Shown here: positions 1 through 6,059 of the stretch, piece after piece | Position numbering within the stretch: position 1 is the stretch's first letter | How the letters are laid out: each line of letters starts with the position of its first letter | Origin: Stenotrophomonas sp. | GTDB lineage: Bacteria; Pseudomonadota; Gammaproteobacteria; Xanthomonadales; Xanthomonadaceae | Direction of reading: 5' to 3' | NCBI GenBank assembly: GCA_003525885.1 | Contig: DQIG01000094.1 | Location: 8,199-21,643, forward strand | Length of the DNA stretch: 13,445 nucleotides | Notes under the pieces: generated by a model | The model's database searches: none | What the model was told of the DNA's origin: nothing | Seen by the model: only the letters and a program-made list of their open reading frames with translations | Translations under genes and position numbers: made by a program

Positions 1-2
1 GC

Positions 3-116
3 TGCCGAGTGGCAGCGGAGCCGGAGCGGCATTTGGATGAGGGGATGGTTGATGGGTTGTTTCTGGCTTGCCGCGGGTTGGTTGAATGGGCTTGCCACGA
101 GGTGAGACCGGAGTGA
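3..116 (+). CDS. possible 3' end of an unidentified gene (partial)
   Basis: An open frame enters from the left edge and stops with TGA at 114-116, giving 37 codons. The tail reads LDEGMVDGLFLACRGLVEW then ACHEVRPE. It has an even, mildly acidic composition and mostly G/C third positions, as expected of a real C-terminus in this genome. Another frame of the same strand is also open for about 35 codons but is tryptophan-rich and less protein-like. I do not recognise the family. It lies beyond the last cassette site (199-269), so it may belong to the next cassette or to the flank of the island. Evidence is only frame and composition, so confidence is low. Confidence 0.3.
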   Translation, partial: CRVAAEPERHLDEGMVDGLFLACRGLVEWACHEVRPE

Positions 117-171
117 TCTGCTTCCCGAAGTATGCTTACGGCAGACTTCGTCTAGTGTCACATCGAACAAC

Positions 172-195
172 GTCCGCTTCCGGCCAGAAGCGGAC
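172..195 (+). repeat. 24-nt hairpin repeat, copy 1
   Basis: A perfect stem GTCCGCTTC/GAAGCGGAC closes a short CGGCCA loop. The same 24-nt hairpin recurs at 2815, 2875, 5281 (degenerate) and 5341. Here it is flanked by near-identical direct repeats, CATCGAACAACGT at 161-173 and CATCGACCAACGT at 195-207. A very degenerate copy may start at 116 (14 of 24 positions match by eye). Function unknown. There is no T-tract, so it is not an obvious terminator. Confidence 0.7.
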
Positions 196-198
196 ATC

Positions 199-269
199 GA
201 CCAACGTTTGAGTTCGGGGCCGGAGAAAAGGCGCAGCTTTCTCGCAGTCCCTGGAGCAATTTGTTAGGC
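199..269 (-). other. attC recombination site of the HEPN-like cassette
   Basis: Read on the minus strand, the site opens with the box GCCTAAC (263-269), whose TAA is the stop codon of the upstream gene. It then runs through a stem with arms GAGAAA/TTTCTC and ends in GAACTCAAACGTTGG, which matches the usual L'-R' half of integron attC sites. The R' box reads GTTGGTC, one base off the GTTRRRY consensus. The length is about 71 bp, normal for the class. A stop codon inside R'' and orientation matching the gene are both typical of gene cassettes. Confidence 0.7.
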
Positions 270-1703
270 CGGGAGATTGGGTGAAACTGTCTTGAAATCT
301 GTCGTATTGTGGAGACCATATAACGTCTTCGCTGGAGCAGTAATAACTAAATCGAGCGCTCGCTGCAAATGAACGTTCATGTGCTTGGCCTTCAAAATCG
401 CTGCCAAATCGCGAACTCGCTTATCGGGCGTGCTTCGCGATAGCGGGCTCGCAAACTCGGGCTCTAAGAAGAGCCTGATGAACTCAACCGCCTCTGCTTC
501 GGTGAAATTACTTACGTAGTCTTGGTAGTACGGGAGGGCTTGCTCGTCCACTCCTTGCCGGTACCCATGCCCATTCCCGACATAGCAAATGGAAATTATC
601 TTGACCCACATTGCCCGAGCCGCACGAGGGATTTTTCCAGTCGCGGGCAAGCTCTCATTAAGTGCTTTTGCGTGGGGATATTCGTTATAAAAGTTGTTTG
701 ATCCGAAGTGCGCGCGATATAGGTTTTCAAGCTTCTCTATCAGCTCGCCGGCAAGGCTGTCTTCATCTTTGTATGCGAGACCGCCTACCACTTCTAAGAA
801 TTTCTGGCAAGCGTTCTTTTTCGCAACTTCACCATTTTTTCGGAGCATTCCAAACCGGGCACCAATTTCGTATTTTCTGTCTTCGGTTGCCGCAACCCAG
901 ACAGCCGGGCTAATGCCTTCGATATTATCTCTTGCATGCTGGGCGGATTTATCATCCGTGTAGATACCAAATAGCGCCCAGAGGAAGTCATCAATCCGCT
1001 CTTGCGGCTGTTTTGCCAAATCATAACCGATTGCGGAGAAGTCCCCACTTGGGATGGCTACCGTACGGATGTTCTGGAGAAGTTGCTTGATGGAAATTAA
1101 AGAAAGGTCTGGCTCTGCGGTGATAGCATGCTTAAGACATACTGTCAGCCACCCGAGCATTTCGTAACCATCGATTTCGTTGTCGTTTGGGTGTGCCGCA
1201 CTGGCATGATTTCGCATGTAATTAACATGCTCCAATCGCTGGTAATTAACATCGGTTACCAAGCCAATTCGGCGACACCCTTCCAATAGGTCGTGCTCGC
1301 CAACTTGATCGATCTCTTCTGGCTTTGATAACGACTTATAGCGGGAGCTTATTTTCTCGGCAACCGAATAAAAATATTGAATATCAAAGCTAACAACTTG
1401 GCGGCGAAGAGCCCTGACGGTTTCGTCCCAGAGATAATTTAGCGCACCATCAAATAGCCCGGCAGCAATTGCAATCGTAAAGCGCGATAGGTAGTGGGCT
1501 TTTCCGCGATCAGCGTGCGGAAGGATTTCCAGAGCATCAGCGAGTTGTGCAATGACCTTTTTTCTTTCAGAAATTGGTGCAACAACATCACTCACGGGGA
1601 GCCCAACGTTTACGAGATAACCTTCTAACTGCGCATTGAGTTCACCGATTGGTGAAACGAGGTGACCTGCATCAAATACGGCTATTTCTTCCTTGCCTGT
1701 CAT
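264..1703 (-). CDS. HEPN-like protein of unknown function, candidate defence gene
   Basis: This 479-residue soluble protein has no signal peptide or membrane segment. Residues about 80-115 form a helix-rich stretch (AGLFDGALNYLWDETVRALR) followed by RNHASAAHP at 164-172. This arrangement resembles HEPN domains, whose RNase motif is R-X4-6-H (here R164 and H171, six residues apart). The C-terminal half has a conserved-looking NNFYNEYPHAKAL stretch but no domain I can name. The start ATG has GGGA a few bases upstream and lies 36 nt after the crossover box of attC 1740-1799, so it is the first gene of its cassette. The stop codon is embedded in the attC at 199-269. Composition is clearly more AT-rich than guaA or guaB, which fits transfer. 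Known HEPN families include many abortive-infection and toxin RNases. That this one cleaves RNA is inference, and a non-catalytic HEPN fold is possible. Confidence 0.85.
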   Translation of the reverse strand: MTGKEEIAVFDAGHLVSPIGELNAQLEGYLVNVGLPVSDVVAPISERKKVIAQLADALEILPHADRGKAHYLSRFTIAIAAGLFDGALNYLWDETVRALRRQVVSFDIQYFYSVAEKISSRYKSLSKPEEIDQVGEHDLLEGCRRIGLVTDVNYQRLEHVNYMRNHASAAHPNDNEIDGYEMLGWLTVCLKHAITAEPDLSLISIKQLLQNIRTVAIPSGDFSAIGYDLAKQPQERIDDFLWALFGIYTDDKSAQHARDNIEGISPAVWVAATEDRKYEIGARFGMLRKNGEVAKKNACQKFLEVVGGLAYKDEDSLAGELIEKLENLYRAHFGSNNFYNEYPHAKALNESLPATGKIPRAARAMWVKIISICYVGNGHGYRQGVDEQALPYYQDYVSNFTEAEAVEFIRLFLEPEFASPLSRSTPDKRVRDLAAILKAKHMNVHLQRALDLVITAPAKTLYGLHNTTDFKTVSPNLPA

Positions 1704-1739
1704 TATTTTTCCCGATGGTGATGGCGGAATTTCATATAG

Positions 1740-1799
1740 GCCTAACGCCAGAGTTAAGTCGAGCCGCGAAGCGCCTTCGACCTGAACGAACTGTTATGC
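1740..1799 (-). other. attC (59-base-element) of the caspase-like cassette
   Basis: On the minus strand this 60-bp site starts with R'' GCATAAC (1793-1799), whose TAA is the stop codon of the caspase-like gene. It continues with L'' AGTTCGTTCAG and a GCGCTTCGCG apical region flanked by GGTCGA/TCGACT, then L' TTAACTCTGGC, and ends with R' GTTAGGC (1740-1746). Every segment matches the classic attC layout in order and length, and the arms can pair. This is the strongest evidence in the window that the left block is an integron cassette array. The predicted crossover is between G1746 and T1745 on the minus strand. Confidence 0.93.
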
Positions 1800-2639
1800 T
1801 CCACTCGCATCACCCACGAAATCTAAGAGGTCGGTAATGTTGAAGCTGCACTGGCGCCCAATGAGGAACCTGCCTGCAAAGCGATCTATCAGGCTTTGAT
1901 TTGGTTGAAGACCATTTTTGAGCATGGCTCTTATTTTTTTGCGATTCTCGGACGTATTTTCCATTCCTTGAGAAAATATCTCCGTGAGCAATCTTTCCCT
2001 GCGGGCCGCACCCCCCTTGCCCTTGCATTGTTGCGTTATATAGCGAGAAATTACAAGGAACAACATCTTCTCACAGTGGAAGAACTTGAACTTCTCTGAA
2101 AGATGATGAGCAAAGGCAGAGTCGATGGAGCCAATCTCGAATAGTGATCGATAAAAGCTTGGAACGTTCTCCTCAAGAAATCCGGCGGTTACCTCTTCTT
2201 CCGGCGAAAGCAGCAGATAGAAGGGTGTTGCCATAGTGAGGCTAAGAGGCTTTATGGCGTGGAGCCCGTAGCAGGTTGCTCCAACTACGGCAAGGTTATT
2301 TCCGGCACTGATGTTAATTAATCGAAGATTTTCTGCAAGACTATTCCAGTCGTAGAAGACATCTTCTCCATCTATGTAGAGACCGCAGTCGCTGTTTCCA
2401 TGAGTATCGAAATGTATGAGAGGCTTCATGCTGCGCTGGCTTGCATGCAGCGCAAGCTCATCAAACAGTCTATTGAGCTCCTCCCGACTACTTATCGGGA
2501 CGTGCTGAAAGTCAAATCCTAAGTCTCTCGAATGGGACTCCATGGCCGCCACCATACGATTGGTTGCGCCCATCTGGTTATCCGGCAGGCTGCTTATCCA
2601 GATGACGGAATTGCAAGAAAATTCGCTGGAAATTCTCAT
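1794..2639 (-). CDS. caspase/CHAT-like cysteine peptidase, candidate defence effector
   Basis: This is a 281-residue cytosolic protein. A hydrophobic strand followed by His-Gly, LIHFDTHG at 74-81, and a second strand ending in Cys, LAVVGATCYG at 116-125, give the His/Cys dyad (H80 and C123) and spacing of clan CD peptidases of the caspase/CHAT type. The first 70 residues, with alternating strand and helix and the motif SLPDNQMGA, fit the start of that fold. The C-terminal 130 residues are helical and unassigned. In bacteria such peptidases usually act as effectors cleaving a partner, often in defence, but no substrate gene adjoins it. The ATG sits only three nucleotides after the R' box at 2643-2649, so its ribosome site must lie within the upstream recombination element (AGG in the box, weak). 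A later Met at residue 23 is an alternative start. Assignment rests on motifs; the fold itself has not been compared. Confidence 0.85.
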   Translation of the reverse strand: MRISSEFSCNSVIWISSLPDNQMGATNRMVAAMESHSRDLGFDFQHVPISSREELNRLFDELALHASQRSMKPLIHFDTHGNSDCGLYIDGEDVFYDWNSLAENLRLINISAGNNLAVVGATCYGLHAIKPLSLTMATPFYLLLSPEEEVTAGFLEENVPSFYRSLFEIGSIDSAFAHHLSEKFKFFHCEKMLFLVISRYITQQCKGKGGAARRERLLTEIFSQGMENTSENRKKIRAMLKNGLQPNQSLIDRFAGRFLIGRQCSFNITDLLDFVGDASGA

Positions 2640-2640
2640 G

Positions 2641-2790
2641 GCGCCTAACTATCTAATAGCCGGACCCCTAGGTCCGGCTATACAACTTATCCATAGCGCA
2701 CCGCATGGCGGGCTATCCCCTTGACGCGAATCGATTTTAGGGCGATTGGGTCCGGTTAACAAGCCGATGTAGAACCGAAGCCAGCTAGCG
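2641..2790 (-). repeat. long attC-like element, copy A
   Basis: This roughly 150-bp element matches 6060-6209 at roughly 70% by eye. Its left end holds a perfect recombination box (GTTAGGC on the minus strand, 2643-2649) directly in front of the caspase-like gene. Next to the box is a perfect hairpin, GCCGGACC/GGTCCGGC around CCTA. A second stem, ATAGC/GCTAT, lies about 2692-2714. An inner box TTAGGGC (2737-2743, plus strand) could be the R'' partner, which would give a 101-bp attC. The conserved TAACAAGCC and GTAGAAC blocks further right are not explained by attC. It would be the 3' site of the cassette holding the reversed nuclease gene. Long attC-like status is inference from position and boxes. 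Confidence 0.6.
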
Positions 2791-2814
2791 TTCGAGGTCC
2801 ACGCTTACGCGGAT

Positions 2815-2898
2815 GTCTGCTTTGGGTCGGGAGCGGACGCTAGCATTCTTGGAAGCGCTGTCTGCCGCAGGCGCGTCCGCTTTCGGCCAGAGGCAGGC
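2815..2898 (+). repeat. tandem hairpin module, left of the nuclease gene
   Basis: Two 24-nt hairpins, 2815-2838 (GTCTGCTTTGGG then TCGGGAGCGGAC) and 2875-2898 (GTCCGCTTTCGG then CCAGAGGCAGGC), start exactly 60 bp apart. The module matches 5281-5364, with 58 of 84 positions identical when aligned by hand without gaps. The first hairpin is enclosed by GCTAGCG (2784-2790) and CGCTAGC (2838-2844), an inverted pair. Function unknown. Confidence 0.7.
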
Positions 2899-3058
2899 AT
2901 ACGCGCCGAACTGACTGCATTCTATTATTGCGTGGTACAGCACCCCACTTGGTCGATGCTACCGTTGAACCGGACGAGGCATGTTGGGAATACTTTGGTG
3001 CTCTCTTCGCGCTCAATGAGCGTCAGACTCGCTGTCGCCCTCTTACCAAAGGATTTCC
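2899..3058 (+). other. leader region of the nuclease gene
   Basis: No gene is seen here; the short open frames on both strands lack a ribosome site or protein-like composition. It must carry the promoter of the plus-strand nuclease gene, because every neighbouring cassette reads the other way. TTGAAC near 2965 followed 18 nt later by AATACT is a weak promoter candidate. The ribosome site AAAGGA is at 3048-3053. Confidence 0.4.
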
Positions 3059-5278
3059 ATGATGCCCCGAAAGCCGCCCGTCCGAATGCGACCCGTTTGC
3101 CCGCCGTCGGAGCCACCTGCTGCCGCTCGTCCGGAGGCGGAAATCCTGGCCGATCTCCAAGCGGTATGCGCGCAGCCGGGCTACGTCCACGCGCTGGCCT
3201 ACTTGTGCTTTCGCGACAACATGATCTTTTACAGCGAGGAGCTGACCGAGCAGGACATGCAGGTCATGCATAACCCGGAGCGGTTGTCGCGCACCGAGAT
3301 ATCTACGCTGATCGGGCTGATGCTCAAGTCGCCGATCGACTGGGCATTGCCTCCGCCGCATGCCCAGCAGCGCTACGTCGAAGATAGCGACCGACTGCTC
3401 GGCGAGCTGCACCGCGCCTTGTCCGCCGCATTTTCGCTCAAGGACGTCATCGCTGGCCGGGAGCGTGGCGAAGAAGTCAACCCATTCGATTCGGGCGCCG
3501 TTCTGAGAGAGCCCATCTTCTACGGCGCCGAATCTGCGTACAACTTCCAGTACCTGGACCTGGCAGCGCAGCGTTATGCCGCCGATGTGGCGTGGCTGGA
3601 GAACAACGTCGGCTTCACGATCAAACAAGCTTGCGTGGTGGCGGAAGCCATCGACCGTGTGAATGCCGAGAGGTTCGAGAGGCTGCGCGACGACCTGATC
3701 GACATGCACCCGGATCAGTGGACCATGTTGCCGGCATTCTCCGTGACGCAGACGGAGATTGCGCTTAACGCCGGGCTCAATCCGGAGCTGGTCGAGCGCA
3801 TCTTGCTCGCCTTCACTGCGTCCGAAGGTGAGCTCAACGAGCGCTTTGTCGGATTGCAGGATTTCAATGTAGTCGCCGCCAAGCCGCTTCTCCGGCTGCC
3901 GACGGGCGAGTTCGTGTGTTTGCAGAACTACGCACTGGCCGAATCGATCTACGAGTCGCCCTTCTTCTGGATGCTCCCCGACAAGGTGTACCAGCCCACG
4001 CGCGACAAGCACCGGGGCGAATTCACGGAGAACTTCGTCGCCGAGCGCCTGGCTGCCGTCTTTGGCGCAGATCGTGTGCTTAAGAACATCGACATTTGGC
4101 AGGGCAAGATCAAGGTCGGCGAAATTGACGTGATGGTGTTATGGGCCGACCGGGCCATCATCGTTCAGGCCAAATCCAAGCGACTGACTATCGAGGCGCG
4201 CAAGGGCAATGACCAGATCATTCGAGATGACTTTAAGAAGAGCGTACAGGACGCCTACGACCAAGGCTTGGACTGCGCTCAGCTCTTGGGCGCCCCCGGC
4301 TACCGGTTTGCACAGGGAGACGGGACGGACGTCGAACTGCCGAAGGAAGTCACCGAGATATTCATGTTTTGCGTGGTCAGCGATCACTATCCAGCGCTTA
4401 GCTTCCAGACCCGCCAGTTCTTGAAGACGAGGGAGGTCCCGCGTGTTCGTGCGGCCTTGGTCACCGACGTCTTCCTTATCGACGTACTCACCGAACTGTT
4501 GGCGACGCCGTTGTACTTCTTGAGCTTCATCTCGCGGCGCGCGCGTTATGACGAGCAGCTCCTTGCCGCCCAGGAACTGACAATCTTGGGTTACCACCTC
4601 AAGAAGAACCTATGGTTCGAGGGGAATCTGGCGATAGTGCACATCGCCGAGGACTTCACGTCCGGCGTGGACGTTGCCATGGCCGCACGGCGGCGCGGAT
4701 TGCCTGGACTGGCGACGCCCGATGGCATCCTGACCCGCTACGAGGAAACCACACTCGGGCGCATCCTGAACCAGATCCAAGCGCGGGCGGAACCTGCGGT
4801 GCTGGACCAAGGATTCCAGCTTCTTGAGATGGGCAGTGAGGCCTTAGACAACCTCAACCGAATGATTGACCGGCAGGCCCAGCGCTCTGCACAAGACGGG
4901 CAGCCGCACAGTTTGGCGTTGATGTTTCCCGACCGCAGCGGGTTCACCGCCTTGATCAGCGACGAGTCCGATGCCGCAGCGATGCGGAACCTAACCACAC
5001 TTTGCGTGCGCCGCAAATACGCGCAAAAGGCGGACCTGTGGTTCGGCATGTGCCTCACACCGGGAGACTCCGAGCTGCGCTTTGGCCAGCGGCTGGCCGC
5101 GCCTTGGGCACAAGACGACGCGCTCGATGCCGCCACGGCCGGGATGCCCAAACCCATCCAGCCGAAGGCGGCATATGAGCGTTTGTTCCGCGGCGTGCGA
5201 GGCGCCCCGAAGGTCGGTCGGAATGACCCTTGTCCGTGCGGAAGCGGAAGGAAGTCAAAGAAGTGCTGCGAGCGATAA
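3059..5278 (+). CDS. PD-(D/E)XK nuclease-like protein with C-terminal SEC-C zinc motif
   Basis: This is a 739-residue soluble protein. Residues about 25-290 are a helical region I cannot name. At 320-375 a restriction-endonuclease-like core appears: GEFTENFVAERL, then GEIDVMVLW with D357, then IIVQAKSKR with Q370-x-K372. This is the E...D-Xn-(E/Q)xK signature of the PD-(D/E)XK/NERD type. A mixed region follows, and the protein ends in GRNDPCPCGSGRKSKKCC, a SEC-C zinc motif with C725, C727, C736 and C737 present. AAAGGA lies five bases before the first of two adjacent ATGs, so a start one codon later is equally possible. The gene lies opposite to its neighbours and is bracketed by hairpin modules at 2815-2898 and 5281-5364. 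DNA or RNA cleavage in phage defence is a reasonable inference from domain type and neighbours, not shown. It is GC-richer than the other cassettes, so its origin may differ. Confidence 0.88.
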   Translation: MMPRKPPVRMRPVCPPSEPPAAARPEAEILADLQAVCAQPGYVHALAYLCFRDNMIFYSEELTEQDMQVMHNPERLSRTEISTLIGLMLKSPIDWALPPPHAQQRYVEDSDRLLGELHRALSAAFSLKDVIAGRERGEEVNPFDSGAVLREPIFYGAESAYNFQYLDLAAQRYAADVAWLENNVGFTIKQACVVAEAIDRVNAERFERLRDDLIDMHPDQWTMLPAFSVTQTEIALNAGLNPELVERILLAFTASEGELNERFVGLQDFNVVAAKPLLRLPTGEFVCLQNYALAESIYESPFFWMLPDKVYQPTRDKHRGEFTENFVAERLAAVFGADRVLKNIDIWQGKIKVGEIDVMVLWADRAIIVQAKSKRLTIEARKGNDQIIRDDFKKSVQDAYDQGLDCAQLLGAPGYRFAQGDGTDVELPKEVTEIFMFCVVSDHYPALSFQTRQFLKTREVPRVRAALVTDVFLIDVLTELLATPLYFLSFISRRARYDEQLLAAQELTILGYHLKKNLWFEGNLAIVHIAEDFTSGVDVAMAARRRGLPGLATPDGILTRYEETTLGRILNQIQARAEPAVLDQGFQLLEMGSEALDNLNRMIDRQAQRSAQDGQPHSLALMFPDRSGFTALISDESDAAAMRNLTTLCVRRKYAQKADLWFGMCLTPGDSELRFGQRLAAPWAQDDALDAATAGMPKPIQPKAAYERLFRGVRGAPKVGRNDPCPCGSGRKSKKCCER

Positions 5279-5280
5279 CT

Positions 5281-5364
5281 ATCCGCCATGGATCGAGAGC
5301 GGACTCGAGCATTCCTGTTCGCGTTATCTGGCTCTGCCACGTCCGCTTTTGACCGGTAGCGGAC
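5281..5364 (+). repeat. tandem hairpin module, right of the nuclease gene
   Basis: The module begins two bases after the nuclease stop codon. It holds a degenerate hairpin (5281-5304, arms ATCCGC and GAGCGGAC) and a clear one (5341-5364, GTCCGCT/AGCGGAC), again starting exactly 60 bp apart. It is a direct repeat of 2815-2898, including the shared AGCATTC after the first hairpin. Lying just after the stop, it might also act as a 3' stabiliser of the nuclease mRNA, but no T-tract follows. Confidence 0.7.
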
Positions 5365-5417
5365 AATGATCTAAGCGGCGCCGCGGAGCGCCGTCGGCCT
5401 GGATAAACTATTAGGGC
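5361..5417 (-). other. degenerate attC-like site of the AbiU2-like cassette
   Basis: On the minus strand the site opens with GCCCTAA (5411-5417), whose TAA is the stop codon of the AbiU2-like gene. It continues with AGTTTATCCAGG, a stem GGCGC/GCGCC around TCCGCG, and CTTAGATCATT. Segment order and spacing match the attC at 1740-1799. The final R' box, however, is ATTGTCC instead of GTTRRRY and merges with the hairpin at 5341-5364. It could be a decayed or recombined site that no longer works. Confidence 0.55.
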
Positions 5418-6052
5418 GCACTTTTGGCCGCACCTTGAAGTTGCTCCATCTTCCTCAGTTTATGGACCAAGAGCCTTGCCCCACTCTCGCCTACGAAATC
5501 TTCATAAATTACCGTGTTGTCTCGAAAATGCAAATCTAAGCGATTCAAGACGGCTCTTAGTGCAGCGAGCATCTCCTCTATCAATTTCCTGCTAATTCCG
5601 CTCAGAGGATCGGAACTACGATTGCTGAGATAGTCGTGATCCTGATGAGCGATGCGCTTGTTGCGATGCTCGCGAGCGAACTCCGCTGCAACTAATGCTT
5701 TGTCACAAAGATTCTGCAGCTCGCCCTGCAGCTCCGTATCGGAGATTAACGGAGGCAGAGACTGGATCGTAAGATTCTTCTTCTTGCCCGTGGTTGGCGG
5801 GTCCGTCATCCGAGAGACACCCAATAGAACACTGTCCCAAAGCTCGTCTTGAACGATTTTGAAGAACAGGCCAGAGGTCCGATTAAGCAAGTGGACCGTG
5901 TCAGGATCACCACCAAAAAGCTGGCGGTACTGTTGCCAAAGAACGTGAAGTTCCACGAGCTTTCGGTACAGCTCATAGAAGCTGGCCCCAAGCTCTTGCC
6001 CCATCGCGGAGATGTACTCACTACGGACTTCATCCGTGGACCGAGTCACCAT
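5411..6052 (-). CDS. AbiU2-type HEPN protein, candidate abortive-infection gene
   Basis: The protein has 213 residues, is cytosolic and largely helical. Residues 70-100 read LWDSVLLGVSRMTDP followed by KKKNLTIQSLPPL, and 126-136 give AREHRNKRIAH, with R130 and H136 in an R-X5-H arrangement. The sequence of these blocks (a Ser-Arg-hydrophobic-Asp-Pro stretch, Lys-rich NLT, then RNKRIAH) is characteristic of the HEPN_AbiU2 family, named after a lactococcal phage abortive-infection protein. RNA cleavage is the expected activity of a HEPN protein with this motif; for this one it is inferred. I chose the ATG at 6050-6052. An in-frame TTG at 6067 lies inside the recombination box GTTGGGGC and would add five residues. 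GGGG nine bases before the ATG may serve as ribosome site. It is the cassette closest to guaA and in the same direction, so read-through from the guaBA operon could express it if the terminator leaks. Confidence 0.87.
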   Translation of the reverse strand: MVTRSTDEVRSEYISAMGQELGASFYELYRKLVELHVLWQQYRQLFGGDPDTVHLLNRTSGLFFKIVQDELWDSVLLGVSRMTDPPTTGKKKNLTIQSLPPLISDTELQGELQNLCDKALVAAEFAREHRNKRIAHQDHDYLSNRSSDPLSGISRKLIEEMLAALRAVLNRLDLHFRDNTVIYEDFVGESGARLLVHKLRKMEQLQGAAKSAP

Positions 6053-6059
6053 TGGTGTG

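Noticed and set aside
2925..3273. Short open frames on both strands between the attC-like element and the nuclease gene
   Set aside because: They overlap the well-supported nuclease start, lack ribosome sites and have no recognisable composition or motif.
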